Shown here one piece after another: positions 1 to 9,799 of a stretch of 47,641 bases of DNA; positions within the stretch are counted from its first letter, which is position 1; the number at the start of each line of letters is the position of its first letter. The notes under the pieces were generated by a model that saw only the letters and a program-made list of their open reading frames with translations, was not told the origin of the DNA and made no database searches. Source of the stretch: Methylococcales bacterium. GTDB lineage: Bacteria; Pseudomonadota; Gammaproteobacteria; Methylococcales; Methylomonadaceae. The position numbers and the translations under genes are program-made. Where the stretch lies: positions 1 through 47,641 of the forward strand of contig JAQURG010000025.1 of assembly GCA_028715725.1 (NCBI GenBank), read 5' to 3'.

Positions 1-70
1 GGACTGCCTGCCAGCGCCTAAACACCCAAACAGCCCGCTATTATACACACTCCCTCAACAACAGCAAGTC

Positions 71-1027
71 CTATTTAGACGCTATCCCGTTCAAACTGTC
101 CAGATACTTCCTAACCCCTTGGTTAACGGTTAAGAACTCGCTGGAATAACCCGCCTGTCTTAAACCGGAAATATCAGCTTGAGTATAACTCTGATAAACG
201 CCTTTCAAGTGCTCTGGAAAAGGAATATATTTAATACATCCTTCTTTATGCCAATCAATTACTGTTTGCGCGACGCTATTAAATGTTTCAGCCTTTCCAG
301 TACCGACATTATAAATACCCCGCTGCTCCGGATGATCTAAAAACCATAGATTAACATTCACCACATCATCCACATGAACAAAATCGCGTTTTTGCTCGCC
401 GTTAGCCAATCCATCACAGCCTTCAAATAATTTAGCTTTCTTTTGCTCAAGCACTTGCCGATTAAAATGAAACGCCGCACTACTCATAGCTCCTTTATGC
501 TGCTCTCTCGGGCCGTAAACATTAAAATAACGAAACCCGACAATTGGACTCCTTGTTTCCATTAATAAATGGCGAACATATTGATCGAATTGGAATTTTG
601 AATAAGCATACATATTGATCGGATGTTCACAGCTACGATCGACTCTGAAACCATGTTCACCAAGTCCATAGACAGAAGCCGAAGATGCATAAATAAATGC
701 TGCTTCTTTTTTGATACACCAATGCAATAAGCGCTTCGAGTAATCATAATTATTCATCATGACATACTGGCCGTCCCATTCGGTAGTCGCAGAACATGCT
801 CCCTGGTGAAAAACAGCTTTTACATCATTTAAAAAAGCCGATGATTCAATCTTTTCTATAAATTGCGTTTTGTCCATGTAGTCAGCAATTTCAAGATCGG
901 CAATATTGTGGACTTTTCGACCGTTCAACAAATGGTCAACCAACAATATATTCTTTTCACCGCGCTCATTTAATGCCCGAATCAAATTACTGCCTATGAA
1001 GCCGGCACCGCCTGTAACAATAATCAC
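71..1027 (-). CDS. hldD: ADP-L-glycero-D-manno-heptose 6-epimerase
   Basis: This enzyme inverts C6 of ADP-D-glycero-D-manno-heptose to give ADP-L-glycero-D-manno-heptose, the heptose donor for the LPS inner core, in the cytoplasm. The 318 residues match the family's usual length. A Rossmann dinucleotide motif GGAGFIG starts at residue 6. An SSASVYG segment near residue 115 and a YAYSK catalytic Tyr-x3-Lys near residue 141 are typical of extended short-chain dehydrogenases. The start is GTG, and its last two bases plus the next base form the TGA stop of hldE (GTGA overlap), so the two are translationally coupled. It is the last gene of the run msbA-gmhA-hldE-hldD. Confidence 0.96.
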   Translation of the reverse strand: MIIVTGGAGFIGSNLIRALNERGEKNILLVDHLLNGRKVHNIADLEIADYMDKTQFIEKIESSAFLNDVKAVFHQGACSATTEWDGQYVMMNNYDYSKRLLHWCIKKEAAFIYASSASVYGLGEHGFRVDRSCEHPINMYAYSKFQFDQYVRHLLMETRSPIVGFRYFNVYGPREQHKGAMSSAAFHFNRQVLEQKKAKLFEGCDGLANGEQKRDFVHVDDVVNVNLWFLDHPEQRGIYNVGTGKAETFNSVAQTVIDWHKEGCIKYIPFPEHLKGVYQSYTQADISGLRQAGYSSEFLTVNQGVRKYLDSLNGIASK

Positions 1028-2448
1028 TCGATCGCCCTCGCCTTATTAATCATTGCCGTTGTTGACTGGCCATCAACGAATTGTAAAATTTTTACCTCGC
1101 CGCCCGCTTTTATGACGCATTCGCCGCCAGCAACCTGCTCGGAACTGTAATCTCCTCCTTTAACGATGACATCGGGCAACATCCTGCAATACAAGCGTTC
1201 AGGCGTTTCTTCTTCGAATGCAACAACCCAATCGACGCAAGCTAATCCTGCCAGGACCGTCATGCGCTCCTGCAAGCGATTAATAGGCCGCGAGTTTCCT
1301 TTGAGTTGTTTAACTGATGCATCGGAATTTACTGCTATGATTAAGCGATCGCCCAATGCTTTGGCCTGCTGCAAATAGGTCACATGACCGGCATGCAGCA
1401 AATCAAAGCAACCATTCGTCATAATTATTCTTTCATCATGAGCCTTTGCTCGCATGATCAGTTGCGCCAGCTCATCTTCCGAAACAATTCCGTATAAAGA
1501 ATCTCTATCGCTGTGCATGGCGCGGCTCAACTCGAGCGGCGATACTGTTGACGTCCCCAGCTTGCCAACAACAATTCCACCCGCCAGATTGGCCAGATAC
1601 ATGGACTCGGATAAAGGCATATCGAGCGCCATTCCTAAAGCCATGACAGCAATAACTGTATCTCCTGCGCCGGTGACATCAAAGACATCCTTGGCCTGGG
1701 CAGGTAATGAATGCACTTCATCTTCCTGTACCAGAGTCATGCCGGCTTCGCCACGAGTCAATAACAGCGAAGGAATCTGATGCTGAACCAGAAGCTTTCG
1801 CCCTTTTTCAACCAAATCCTGTTCGTTTTGGCAAGCACCGACTACGGCTTGAAATTCTGCCAAATTGGGAGTGATCACGTCAGCTTGAGCATAGCGCCGG
1901 TAATCCAGTCCTTTTGGATCAACCAATACTGTAAGACCTGCCTGCTTCGCTTCATGGATATGCTTTGAAACATTTGCCAACGTGCCCTTACCATAATCCG
2001 AAAAGACAAGCACCTGATTTTCAGGCAGGTATCTGCGCAACCTTGCAAACAAAGCCTCCTGATTAAATTCAAGCGGCGATTCTTCAAAATCAACCCTAAT
2101 AAGTTGCTGATGCTGCGCCATAACACGCAACTTGCAAATGCTGCGTAAAGACTTTTCAACAACAAATTCGCAGACAACCCCTTCCGCTTCCAGTAACTGC
2201 TGAATAGTCCTTCCCTCAATATCATCGCCGATGACACCCAATAAAGTAACTTTTCCGCCCAGTTTAGCAATATTGAGAGCAACGTTGCCAGCACCGCCGA
2301 CACGATCCTCAATAGTCTTAACCTGAACTACCGGAACAGGCGCCTCAGGAGAAATACGGGCTGCCTTGCCGGACCAATATCGATCCAGCATAACGTCGCC
2401 AATAACTATGATATTAGCCTTGGCGAACTCAGGAGTAATGGCCAGCAC
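1024..2448 (-). CDS. hldE: Bifunctional heptose-7-phosphate kinase / heptose-1-phosphate adenylyltransferase
   Basis: HldE phosphorylates D-glycero-D-manno-heptose 7-phosphate at C1 and later adenylylates heptose 1-phosphate, two steps toward the ADP-heptose used in LPS core. The N-terminal two thirds is a PfkB/ribokinase-type kinase, with GGAGNVALN near residue 52 and the anion-hole motif DVTGAGDT near residue 258. The C-terminal third is a nucleotidyltransferase with TNGCFDLLHAGHV near residue 345, which holds the HxGH signature. The 474 residues are the normal fused length. Translation starts at GTG, six bases after a perfect AGGAGG. That site lies inside the end of gmhA, which overlaps by 20 bases. 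Confidence 0.96.
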   Translation of the reverse strand: MLAITPEFAKANIIVIGDVMLDRYWSGKAARISPEAPVPVVQVKTIEDRVGGAGNVALNIAKLGGKVTLLGVIGDDIEGRTIQQLLEAEGVVCEFVVEKSLRSICKLRVMAQHQQLIRVDFEESPLEFNQEALFARLRRYLPENQVLVFSDYGKGTLANVSKHIHEAKQAGLTVLVDPKGLDYRRYAQADVITPNLAEFQAVVGACQNEQDLVEKGRKLLVQHQIPSLLLTRGEAGMTLVQEDEVHSLPAQAKDVFDVTGAGDTVIAVMALGMALDMPLSESMYLANLAGGIVVGKLGTSTVSPLELSRAMHSDRDSLYGIVSEDELAQLIMRAKAHDERIIMTNGCFDLLHAGHVTYLQQAKALGDRLIIAVNSDASVKQLKGNSRPINRLQERMTVLAGLACVDWVVAFEEETPERLYCRMLPDVIVKGGDYSSEQVAGGECVIKAGGEVKILQFVDGQSTTAMINKARAIE

Positions 2449-3004
2449 TGAATGCCTCCTCTACTGCGCCACACCACCAGTGGCCGATCAATATATGCGC
2501 TTCCTGAATCCTTGCCGTTACCATTGATGGAACAATAACCGAAACCGTAGCCTGCCTACTCAGCTTTCCACCTTCGCATCCTGTTAAAGCAATAACCGTC
2601 ATATTTTTGAGTTTTGCGGCCTGCACAGCATTTAATATATTTTGGCTGTTACCCGATGTAGAAATGGCAATCAGACAATCCTTTTCACTGGCTATGGCTT
2701 CAACTTGCCGCGAGAAAACTGTTTCAAAGTCAAAATCATTGGCATGGGCCGTTAAAATAGAGCTGTCCGTCGTCAACGCGATAGCTGCCAGAGCCTGGCG
2801 CTTTTTTTCATATCTCACTACAAATTCTGCGGCAATATGCTGACAATCAGCAGCGCTTCCGCCATTACCGCAAAGCAGCAATTTGCCGCCCTGCTTTAAT
2901 GTTTTAATCAATAACTCTCCCGCGGTCTCAATCACATCACTGCAATCAGCCAATTTTTCGATCACTAACTGATGCTGCTCAAGATCGGAAATAAATGTCT
3001 TCAA
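2429..3004 (-). CDS. gmhA: Phosphoheptose isomerase (SIS domain)
   Basis: GmhA converts sedoheptulose 7-phosphate to D-glycero-D-manno-heptose 7-phosphate, the first committed step of ADP-heptose synthesis. The 191 residues form a single SIS domain. The sugar-phosphate loop CGNGGSAADCQH lies near residue 45 and STSGNSQN near residue 118. The HIAAEF stretch after the first loop is typical of GmhA rather than of other SIS proteins. The start is TTG, supported by AAGGAG seven bases upstream. The gene overlaps hldE by 20 bases, which fits an operon supplying both substrates of the same pathway. Confidence 0.93.
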   Translation of the reverse strand: MKTFISDLEQHQLVIEKLADCSDVIETAGELLIKTLKQGGKLLLCGNGGSAADCQHIAAEFVVRYEKKRQALAAIALTTDSSILTAHANDFDFETVFSRQVEAIASEKDCLIAISTSGNSQNILNAVQAAKLKNMTVIALTGCEGGKLSRQATVSVIVPSMVTARIQEAHILIGHWWCGAVEEAFSAGHYS

Positions 3005-3096
3005 GATAATGCTCCTTCAACAATAAAGACCGGTATCATTCCGACGCTGCAAAGTGATAACGAGTATAAGCTGTTGATAGTTGATCAGATAAGATA

Positions 3097-4851
3097 TTAA
3101 TCATTGCTTTCATGCTGCTTCTTAAATTGCATTTGATGCAAGCGAGCATAAGCTCCATTTTTTTCAATCAGCTCCTGATGGGAGCCTCTCTCTACGATAC
3201 GACCATGATCCATCACTAAAATCATGTCAGCACTTTCAATAGTCGATAGACGATGCGCGATAACCAGCGTCGTCCTGTTGCTCATGACTTTCTGCAAGGC
3301 CGCCTGGATAAATCGCTCCGACTCGGTATCGAGCGCCGAGGTGGCTTCATCTAATATCAATATGGGAGCATCTTTCAATAAGGCTCTTGCCAAAGCCAGG
3401 CGCTGCCTTTGCCCCCCCGACAATTTGACGCCATTCTCGCCAATTTCTGTATCCAGCCCCAGATCCAGTTTACTGATAAATTCCATGGCATAGGCATCAA
3501 CTGCAGCGGCAGTGATTTCGCTTCGGCTTGCAGTAGCTAATGCCCCGTAAGCGATATTATTGGCTATCGTATCATTGAATAAAGTAACCTGCTGATTAAC
3601 CAATCCCAATTGTTTTCTTAAATTGGTCAATTGATAGTTATTTATTTCCACGCCGTCGAGCAATATTTCGCCCGTTTCATGGGGATAAAAACGTGAAACC
3701 AGATTAGCCAGCGTACTTTTACCCCCCCCGGAAGCTCCCACTAGCGCAATCGTTTGTCCGGGCTCAACCTTAAAATTAATATCGGTCAGTGCAGGTTCAT
3801 TTGCTCCGGCATATTGAAACGACAGATTTTTAAATTCCAGGGCTCCTTTACATCGTTCGGTCTGGTAAGTGCCTTCATCGGATTCAACAGGCTCATCCAG
3901 AATCTCGAATAAAGATTCGGCCGCCACAATACCTTTCTGAATATCTCCATTGGCATCACTTAATTGCCTGATGGGCCTCGGCAATAAGAAAGCCGCTGTC
4001 AAATAACCCACAAACTCACCGGCACTTGATTGCTTCATAAAAAACAAAGCCATATACATTAAAGAAGATAATGCCAAAGCGATAATAAGCTGCATTATCG
4101 GATTATGTATTGCTAATGTGGTAGCAAGTTTTAGCGATTGTCTCCGATTAAATGAACTGCTTTCCAGAAAGCGCCGACGCTCATAATCTTCCCCACCGTA
4201 ACTGCGCACTACCCGATGTCCGCCGACTAATTCTGAAGTAATATGGGTCATATCACCAATTGACCCCTGAATTTTTTTGCTTATCATGCGCAGGCGCTTG
4301 CTGACATAAATGACCAGCAATACAATAATCGGAGTCAAACCGACAAAAACCATCGATAACATCCAGTTCGAATAAAACAAATAAATCAGTAAACCCGCCG
4401 CTGTCAAGCCTTCCCGCACAAAAGTACGTAAGGCATCGGTAGTTGCTTTAGTCACCTCTCCAACGTTATTCGTTATCCTTGAGATCATGTAGCCGCTGTT
4501 ATTCGAATCGAAATAAGCAGTAGGTAATCGGGTATACTGATCGAAAATTTCGCATCTTAAGGCATGCACGACATTTGTCGAAACTTTGGCCAGAAAATAA
4601 TTCCCTAGATAAGCCCCTAAGCCTCGCACTGCGATTAAACCGCTAAACAATAAAGGGAGATAATACATACCTTCGCGTGATTCAGTTTGCAGCGTATCAA
4701 TAATATGTTTAATCATTGCCGCAAATAACGGCTCGGTAGATGAATAAATCAGATACCCTACAACACTAATTACATAAAGACCCGCATGCGGCTTTACATA
4801 GGTTAATAATCGCTTATATACCTGAGCACTCGCCTTAGATTTTTTTTTCAT
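3097..4851 (-). CDS. msbA: Lipid A export ABC transporter, permease/ATP-binding protein MsbA
   Basis: MsbA flips core-lipid A from the inner to the outer leaflet of the cytoplasmic membrane using ATP. The 584 residues are the normal half-transporter length: a six-helix type I exporter domain (about 1-320) followed by the ATPase domain. The Walker A motif GASGGGKST lies near residue 373, the signature LSGGQRQR near 478 and the Walker B ILILDEATSALD near 500. The H-loop is in VIAHRLST. It is the first gene of the minus-strand heptose/lipid A run and diverges from the O-antigen ligase gene. Other type I exporters look similar, but the LPS context supports MsbA. Confidence 0.92.
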   Translation of the reverse strand: MKKKSKASAQVYKRLLTYVKPHAGLYVISVVGYLIYSSTEPLFAAMIKHIIDTLQTESREGMYYLPLLFSGLIAVRGLGAYLGNYFLAKVSTNVVHALRCEIFDQYTRLPTAYFDSNNSGYMISRITNNVGEVTKATTDALRTFVREGLTAAGLLIYLFYSNWMLSMVFVGLTPIIVLLVIYVSKRLRMISKKIQGSIGDMTHITSELVGGHRVVRSYGGEDYERRRFLESSSFNRRQSLKLATTLAIHNPIMQLIIALALSSLMYMALFFMKQSSAGEFVGYLTAAFLLPRPIRQLSDANGDIQKGIVAAESLFEILDEPVESDEGTYQTERCKGALEFKNLSFQYAGANEPALTDINFKVEPGQTIALVGASGGGKSTLANLVSRFYPHETGEILLDGVEINNYQLTNLRKQLGLVNQQVTLFNDTIANNIAYGALATASRSEITAAAVDAYAMEFISKLDLGLDTEIGENGVKLSGGQRQRLALARALLKDAPILILDEATSALDTESERFIQAALQKVMSNRTTLVIAHRLSTIESADMILVMDHGRIVERGSHQELIEKNGAYARLHQMQFKKQHESND

Positions 4852-5261
4852 ATTTTCTTAAAAGTCAGAACCGAAGCCCTGTGGCAGCGTTTCGTTAATT
4901 TCTCAGCAGGAGAAAAAGTGAATAACATTGCTGTACAAAAGCTTCAGCTTTTCGGAGCGACCTGAATCGCTATGAACAGCCAAAGGACTGCTTTTGCTAC
5001 TTAAGTTGATCGCCTGATTACTGTCAATAAATTTCATTATTCTGATACTAAATCAGGCGCTGTTGCTTTGCTGCATGACGAGAATGTTTTGCAAAATAGA
5101 TATCTATACAGGAAAATATTAAAATTTTAACTAACCGGAGACATTTTATAACAAAACTTCCAATGTATGTATTGTTTAGCCTCACCTCGTCATGCCCAGC
5201 GCCTCTGTAATCCTGCTAAATGATTATTGAATTAGCTTTTTCTAAATTCATTTTTTAAGTC
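4852..5261. other. Intergenic region between divergent msbA and waaL-like genes
   Basis: These 410 bases are AT-rich and hold the promoters for two divergent genes, although no single -35/-10 pair stands out. One near-perfect inverted repeat, AAAAGCT-TC-AGCTTTT, lies at 4937-4952. It has no T-run, so it does not look like a terminator. No coding potential was recognised. Confidence 0.5.
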
Positions 5262-6515
5262 ATGCGTCAACTTAACATCAAAACTTTTTTTACATCTCTT
5301 CATGGAGTTCAGTCATTAAGCCTTCTGGTTATCATTTTAACTCTTCCCTCTTTTGAAGCGCCTAAAACCGTCTTCTTGATATTATTTGTTACGCTATTTT
5401 TATTATCACATCGCAATCTATCAGCGTTTAAAAGATGGGCATTAGGTGACTGTTTACTTGTAGCATGGATGTTGGTTGGCTTTGTCGTTGCCGCATTTGC
5501 AGAAGTTCATCATAAAGAATGGAGCGGGGCCAGCAACGCATTATTAATACCTTTATTCTTATTTTGCTTAAAAAACTCTCAATTTAACAATAAAGAAATT
5601 TCGTTATTTTTAGTGTCCGCTATTTTGGGAACGTTGTTGGCTTCTATATACGGCTTGTGGAAATTATACAGTCATCAAAAATTCTTTTTAGAACTCAGTT
5701 CCGTCGGGCATGTTAATCACTCTTCTGTTTATATCTGTATAGCCTATGCGATTGCTCTGGCAATGACTCTGACGCAAAGCTACTCCAGCCACCGGTTTAC
5801 CTGGCCATTACTGATCGCTAATGTAATTATTTTCGGTTCCCTGATCATTCTGTCCGGCAGCAGAGGATCGGCTTTGGCAATGGGTATCATTACTCTATTT
5901 TATGGCCTGATCTGGACAAGAAAATCTAAAAAACCGTTATTAATACTCCTGATGGCAGCCTTGATTGTAAATGGAGGAGTTTATCTAAAGAAAGCATCCA
6001 TGGTTCAGGAAACCCTGGAGAAAACTGCCTCGAACAACAGCTCTTTTAACTCTTTGGATGAAAGAGTCAAAATATGGAACAGCGCATTGCTTGTCTGGCG
6101 GCATAATCCGGTCTTTGGCATAGGAATTAAAAATTTTCATCAGGCGACACCGGAAAGACAGAAAAACTGGTTAACCGAAGAAAATAAAATTTATACCGAT
6201 AAAATTTATCACCCGTCCTCACATGGACACAGCCTTTATTTAAATATTTTGGCAGAACAAGGGCTCATCGGCTTTAGCGTCATTTTCATGAATCTGATCT
6301 ATATCTGTTACCTGTTATACCGCCACATGCCGAAGCAAGAAGATCGACCTATGTATTGGCTACTCTGGCTATCAGCAGTCGGCGCTATGCAAGTCATATT
6401 GATAAACGGCATTTTTAATACCACTTTGCATCATGAGCACGGACTATTAAGTGTGCTGATAATCGGCCTCTGGTGGGCGCGGATAAAAGAGCCGGTTATT
6501 GAACAACACGAGTAA
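5262..6515 (+). CDS. O-antigen ligase family protein (Wzy_C/WaaL-like)
   Basis: This is an integral membrane protein of 417 residues with about ten hydrophobic segments and a large polar loop in the second half (about residues 245-320). That is the topology of the O-antigen ligase/polymerase family, which joins undecaprenyl-linked glycans to lipid A-core on the periplasmic face. An SGSRGS segment near residue 199 and the WRHNPVFGIGIKNF segment that follows, with HGHSLYLNILAEQGLIG in the loop, are typical of Wzy_C proteins. It is the only plus-strand gene in the LPS block and ends convergent with, and overlapping, the next glycosyltransferase gene. Context favours WaaL, but a polymerase role cannot be excluded. 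Confidence 0.8.
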   Translation: MRQLNIKTFFTSLHGVQSLSLLVIILTLPSFEAPKTVFLILFVTLFLLSHRNLSAFKRWALGDCLLVAWMLVGFVVAAFAEVHHKEWSGASNALLIPLFLFCLKNSQFNNKEISLFLVSAILGTLLASIYGLWKLYSHQKFFLELSSVGHVNHSSVYICIAYAIALAMTLTQSYSSHRFTWPLLIANVIIFGSLIILSGSRGSALAMGIITLFYGLIWTRKSKKPLLILLMAALIVNGGVYLKKASMVQETLEKTASNNSSFNSLDERVKIWNSALLVWRHNPVFGIGIKNFHQATPERQKNWLTEENKIYTDKIYHPSSHGHSLYLNILAEQGLIGFSVIFMNLIYICYLLYRHMPKQEDRPMYWLLWLSAVGAMQVILINGIFNTTLHHEHGLLSVLIIGLWWARIKEPVIEQHE

Positions 6516-7584
6516 AAATAGCTTCCATTTTATCCAGCATGACTTTCTCTGAAAAATTATCAGCTGCCTGTCTGGCTGCTGCCTTTCCCATCTGAATGCG
6601 TTTATTTTTATCATTAATCAAAATCTTAAGCGCATCCGCCAACGCATCGACATCTTCCGGCGGCACAATCAATGCTGACTGGTCGGGAATAATTGCCTCT
6701 TCAATACTTCCGACCAGCGTAGTAACGGCAGGTATCCCACACGCCTGGGATTGCATTAATGACTGCGGCACCCCTTCATTGGCATAAGAAGGAAGGCAAA
6801 AAATATCCATTGCCTGCATCCACTTTTCGACATTATTTTGTCTGCCGGCAAATACAACCCGCTCACTCAGCCCCAACTCGGCAACTCTCTGCCGCAAGGC
6901 CTGATCCTGTGGACCATCACCGACAATCAATAATTTTAAATCAGCATGATAAGGCACTTTTACGAAGGCATCGATTAAATAACGATGCCCTTTCCAGCTT
7001 CTTAATGTCGCCACTATACCGATAATCACATCATTTTCGTTCAATCCTAATTCCCGCCGGGCATTCAGCTTGTCGCCCGGCTTGAATCGGGAAAGATCAA
7101 TGCCCGTTCGTACCGATGTCACATGAGAAGGAGAATAAGCATTGTCTTTAATAAATGTCTCGCGTAACTTTCCCCCTGTGGTGACTACATGATCACAAGA
7201 CCGGGTATATAGCCATCGACTGGTCATATTATTTGCAACCGGAGCCGATATATGCCGGGTTCGCACTACGACCGGCCGGTTGTTCATAAACAAGTTCGCC
7301 AGAGCAACCAGCCAGGAATCGGTAGAACTATGGGTATTGATAACATCAGGCTGGTGCAGTTTTATCCATCTTCGAAGCGCTATTACACCTGCCAGACTCT
7401 TCTTCCCCACAGGCATGGCGACGACATCCAGCCCCCGACTCTTTCCGATCCGGAATATTTCCGCTTCTTCCGGACAAATCAGGGTTAATTCATGACCCCG
7501 CATTTTCAAGCCATCGGCCTCATTAAGAATGCGCAATTCTTGACCGCCAAAGCCCAGTGATGCTTCAGTATGAACAATTTTCAT
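6496..7584 (-). CDS. Glycosyltransferase family 4 protein (LPS core or O-chain)
   Basis: This 362-residue protein is a GT-B fold retaining glycosyltransferase. The N-terminal domain begins with a GFGGQE acceptor-side glycine motif near residue 12. The C-terminal domain (about 185-360) has GIVATLRSWKGH and the family signature EGVPQSLMQSQACGIP, where the conserved glutamates contact the sugar nucleotide. No signal peptide or membrane segment is seen, so it works on the cytoplasmic face. Its ATG overlaps the stop of the upstream glycosyltransferase (ATGA), which indicates coupling. Its 3' end overlaps the convergent ligase gene by 20 bases. The sugar transferred cannot be read from the sequence. 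Confidence 0.85.
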   Translation of the reverse strand: MKIVHTEASLGFGGQELRILNEADGLKMRGHELTLICPEEAEIFRIGKSRGLDVVAMPVGKKSLAGVIALRRWIKLHQPDVINTHSSTDSWLVALANLFMNNRPVVVRTRHISAPVANNMTSRWLYTRSCDHVVTTGGKLRETFIKDNAYSPSHVTSVRTGIDLSRFKPGDKLNARRELGLNENDVIIGIVATLRSWKGHRYLIDAFVKVPYHADLKLLIVGDGPQDQALRQRVAELGLSERVVFAGRQNNVEKWMQAMDIFCLPSYANEGVPQSLMQSQACGIPAVTTLVGSIEEAIIPDQSALIVPPEDVDALADALKILINDKNKRIQMGKAAARQAADNFSEKVMLDKMEAIFTRVVQ

Positions 7585-8705
7585 GGTTTTATGACTAGAG
7601 TTTTATATAAGGAAGTCAGATCTTCAGCCATTTTGTCAAGATCATATTTTTCAGCCACTACTCTTGCTTGTTTGCCCATAGTTTCAGCCACTTCCCTGTC
7701 ACTAAGAATCCGCATCGCATCCTGCAATTTCTCCAGATCATAAGCATTACAGACAAAACCATTAACGTAATCGGTAATCACTTCGGCAGCGCCTGATTTG
7801 GTGCTGGTAATAACAGGTAATCCACAAGCCAATGCTTCTAAAACCACATTAGGAAACGGATCATAAAGCGTCGGAAGAATAAAAACGTCAGCTGCTGCAT
7901 AACACGGAATTACATCCTTCTGCGGCCCCAGAAATTTTACCCGCAGGCTAATACCCAAATGCTCAGCCTGTTCACGATAAAACTGCTCGTTTTTATCATA
8001 ACCCGCAACCAATAAGTAGCAGTTTTCAGGCACGGATTTGAAAGCCGTCAATACCTGAAATAATCCCTTACGCTCATACCCGGAACCAATAAAGACAAAC
8101 ACATTGACCATATCAGGAATATCCCATTGCTCCCTGAATCTGTATTTTTGCCGTTTAATGTCCGGATGGAACTGCCTAGTATCCACTCCATTGTAAATGA
8201 CATGAATCCTTGACTGATCTATTTTGAAGTGGTCTAAAATTTCGGCGCGGACCATATTTGAATTGCAGATTACCGCTCGTAATCGAGGATTTTCAAATAA
8301 TCGTTTTTCAGCCCTTTTGACATAAATATGATAAGGGCTAAAACGCATGTGCATTCGAGCCAGCCAGGACTGGTTTCTGGCTTTTTGCTCCAGCCACACC
8401 CTGTGCACACCATCTCCGGCCCGATAAATATCGCAGCACGCAACGCGCTCGTGGCTTTGAACCAGGTCCGGTTTCAGGGTTTTTATCTGCCGGCAAGCTT
8501 TTCGGGCAAAACTCCAGTCGCGCCATAGACGTCCTAAATAAAAAGGATTGCACAGTATGAAATCAATGCCTTTTATCGGCTCCCAGTCTCTGGCCAGCAG
8601 ACTGACTTTGATGTCTGCATTATCAAGAGCGCCTAAAGCGCGACTAAGAAAACGCTCGGCGCCGCCGTACGGATTATAACGCTGCCGAATCAAGGTAAGA
8701 TGCAT
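7581..8705 (-). CDS. Glycosyltransferase family 4 protein, WaaG-like
   Basis: This is a GT-B glycosyltransferase of 374 residues resembling WaaG (RfaG), which adds the first glucose to the heptose region of LPS core. NPYGGAERF lies near residue 9. VFIGSGYERKGL opens the nucleotide-binding half, and the FPNVVLEALACGLPV segment carries the conserved glutamate signature. The reading frame stays open 117 bases further upstream, but the ATG at 8705 forms a TAATG overlap with the preceding gene's stop and begins the family's normal N-terminus, so I use it. It is coupled to genes on both sides. The WaaG assignment is by resemblance only. Confidence 0.86.
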   Translation of the reverse strand: MHLTLIRQRYNPYGGAERFLSRALGALDNADIKVSLLARDWEPIKGIDFILCNPFYLGRLWRDWSFARKACRQIKTLKPDLVQSHERVACCDIYRAGDGVHRVWLEQKARNQSWLARMHMRFSPYHIYVKRAEKRLFENPRLRAVICNSNMVRAEILDHFKIDQSRIHVIYNGVDTRQFHPDIKRQKYRFREQWDIPDMVNVFVFIGSGYERKGLFQVLTAFKSVPENCYLLVAGYDKNEQFYREQAEHLGISLRVKFLGPQKDVIPCYAAADVFILPTLYDPFPNVVLEALACGLPVITSTKSGAAEVITDYVNGFVCNAYDLEKLQDAMRILSDREVAETMGKQARVVAEKYDLDKMAEDLTSLYKTLVIKP

Positions 8706-9799
8706 TACCCTGCTGCTTTTAATAAATTGTTGATGGCGCTGACGACTCTGAGCGGCGCGATCGCCTGCAAACATTCGCTGATTTTTCCACCGCCGCAGCC
8801 GTCCAGCTTGCAAGGCCTGCAAGTATAATTTTCAGTAATAACCTCATGCCTGACTTGCCATGGATGCCAGGTTTTATCGTCACTGGGACCAAACAAGGCT
8901 ATGCAGGGTGTACCTGAAGCCGCCGCCATATGCATACCTATCGAATCCAGACCTATAAAACATGAAGACTTTTCAATCAGCGCGCCCAATTCTTTTAACG
9001 TCAATTTTCCGGCCAAATTGATAATTTCGAAATTTTGCTTTGCCAAAATTTCTTCCACATAAGTAATTTCTTTTTTATCCGGTCCGGAGGTTATCACCAG
9101 CTTGTACCCTGCCACTGCCAATTGCCTGAAAACTTCTGCAAACCCGGCGTGATTCCAGCCTTTAAACATCCATCTGGAAGTGGGATGAATAACAATATAA
9201 TCTAAGGGTTTTAGATGATGATCAGCGAGCAGTTGATTGATCCTGAGTTCGGCTTCATGCCCTGCGGCAAATGATAATTTTTTATCCGCTGCCAGCAGTA
9301 AAACTCCCATTCTTCTCAAGGCGTCCAGATGAATTTCAACGGTATGCCTGGGAGTTTCAGGAGCGGAATACAAATGAGTAAAACTTTTCATCCACCAGCG
9401 CCCCCGTTTGTGGCTGTATTTTTGCGAAACACTGTAACGGGGATTTAAAAATCGGGTGAGCCAGGCTGCACGCAAGCGGTCGGTGAAATTAATGACGAGA
9501 TCATATTTTCTGGCTTTTAATTGCTGCAATAATTCCCTTTCGTGCTTGATCAATTGCAAGGTTCCTCGCTTCTTCCATGATCGGTCGACTTCATGAATTA
9601 TATCTACCGATGGATTCCCGCTTAACATGGGAACTGTCTCTGTATAAATTAACGCATCAACAGTTATTCCGGGATACAAATGCTTGAGCACAGAAAAAAC
9701 CGGCGTGGTCAGCAACACATCGCCCAAATGCTGTAATTTGATGATCAGCACGCGCCGGACAGTTGAAAAGTCAACTTCATCAGCAAGATAATTCTGCAT
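8705..9799 (-). CDS. Glycosyltransferase family 9, heptosyltransferase (WaaQ-like)
   Basis: This protein probably adds a heptose from ADP-L-glycero-D-manno-heptose to the LPS inner core. Its 364 residues carry the GT9 motifs: an N-terminal GDVLLTTPVFSVLK loop near residue 26, HPTSRWMFKGW around residue 208 and the donor-site GLDSIGMHMAAASGTP in the last third, followed by ALFGPSD. The Cys-rich tail (CRPCKLDGCGGGK) is typical of the heptosyltransferase III (WaaQ) subgroup. The start ATG directly follows the stop of the upstream family 2 glycosyltransferase. The stop overlaps the next start, so the run is one transcript. It uses the product of hldD/hldE/gmhA in the same block. Confidence 0.88.
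   Translation of the reverse strand: MQNYLADEVDFSTVRRVLIIKLQHLGDVLLTTPVFSVLKHLYPGITVDALIYTETVPMLSGNPSVDIIHEVDRSWKKRGTLQLIKHERELLQQLKARKYDLVINFTDRLRAAWLTRFLNPRYSVSQKYSHKRGRWWMKSFTHLYSAPETPRHTVEIHLDALRRMGVLLLAADKKLSFAAGHEAELRINQLLADHHLKPLDYIVIHPTSRWMFKGWNHAGFAEVFRQLAVAGYKLVITSGPDKKEITYVEEILAKQNFEIINLAGKLTLKELGALIEKSSCFIGLDSIGMHMAAASGTPCIALFGPSDDKTWHPWQVRHEVITENYTCRPCKLDGCGGGKISECLQAIAPLRVVSAINNLLKAAG

Noticed and set aside
3066-3078. ATAAGCTGTTGAT at 3066-3078 and again at 35036-35048
   Set aside because: A 13-base match between two intergenic ends could be a dispersed repeat, but only two copies are seen and chance cannot be excluded.
7581-8822. Longer N-terminus of the WaaG-like protein up to 8822
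   Set aside because: The extra 39 residues overlap the heptosyltransferase gene and the TAATG overlap gives a better start with the normal family N-terminus.
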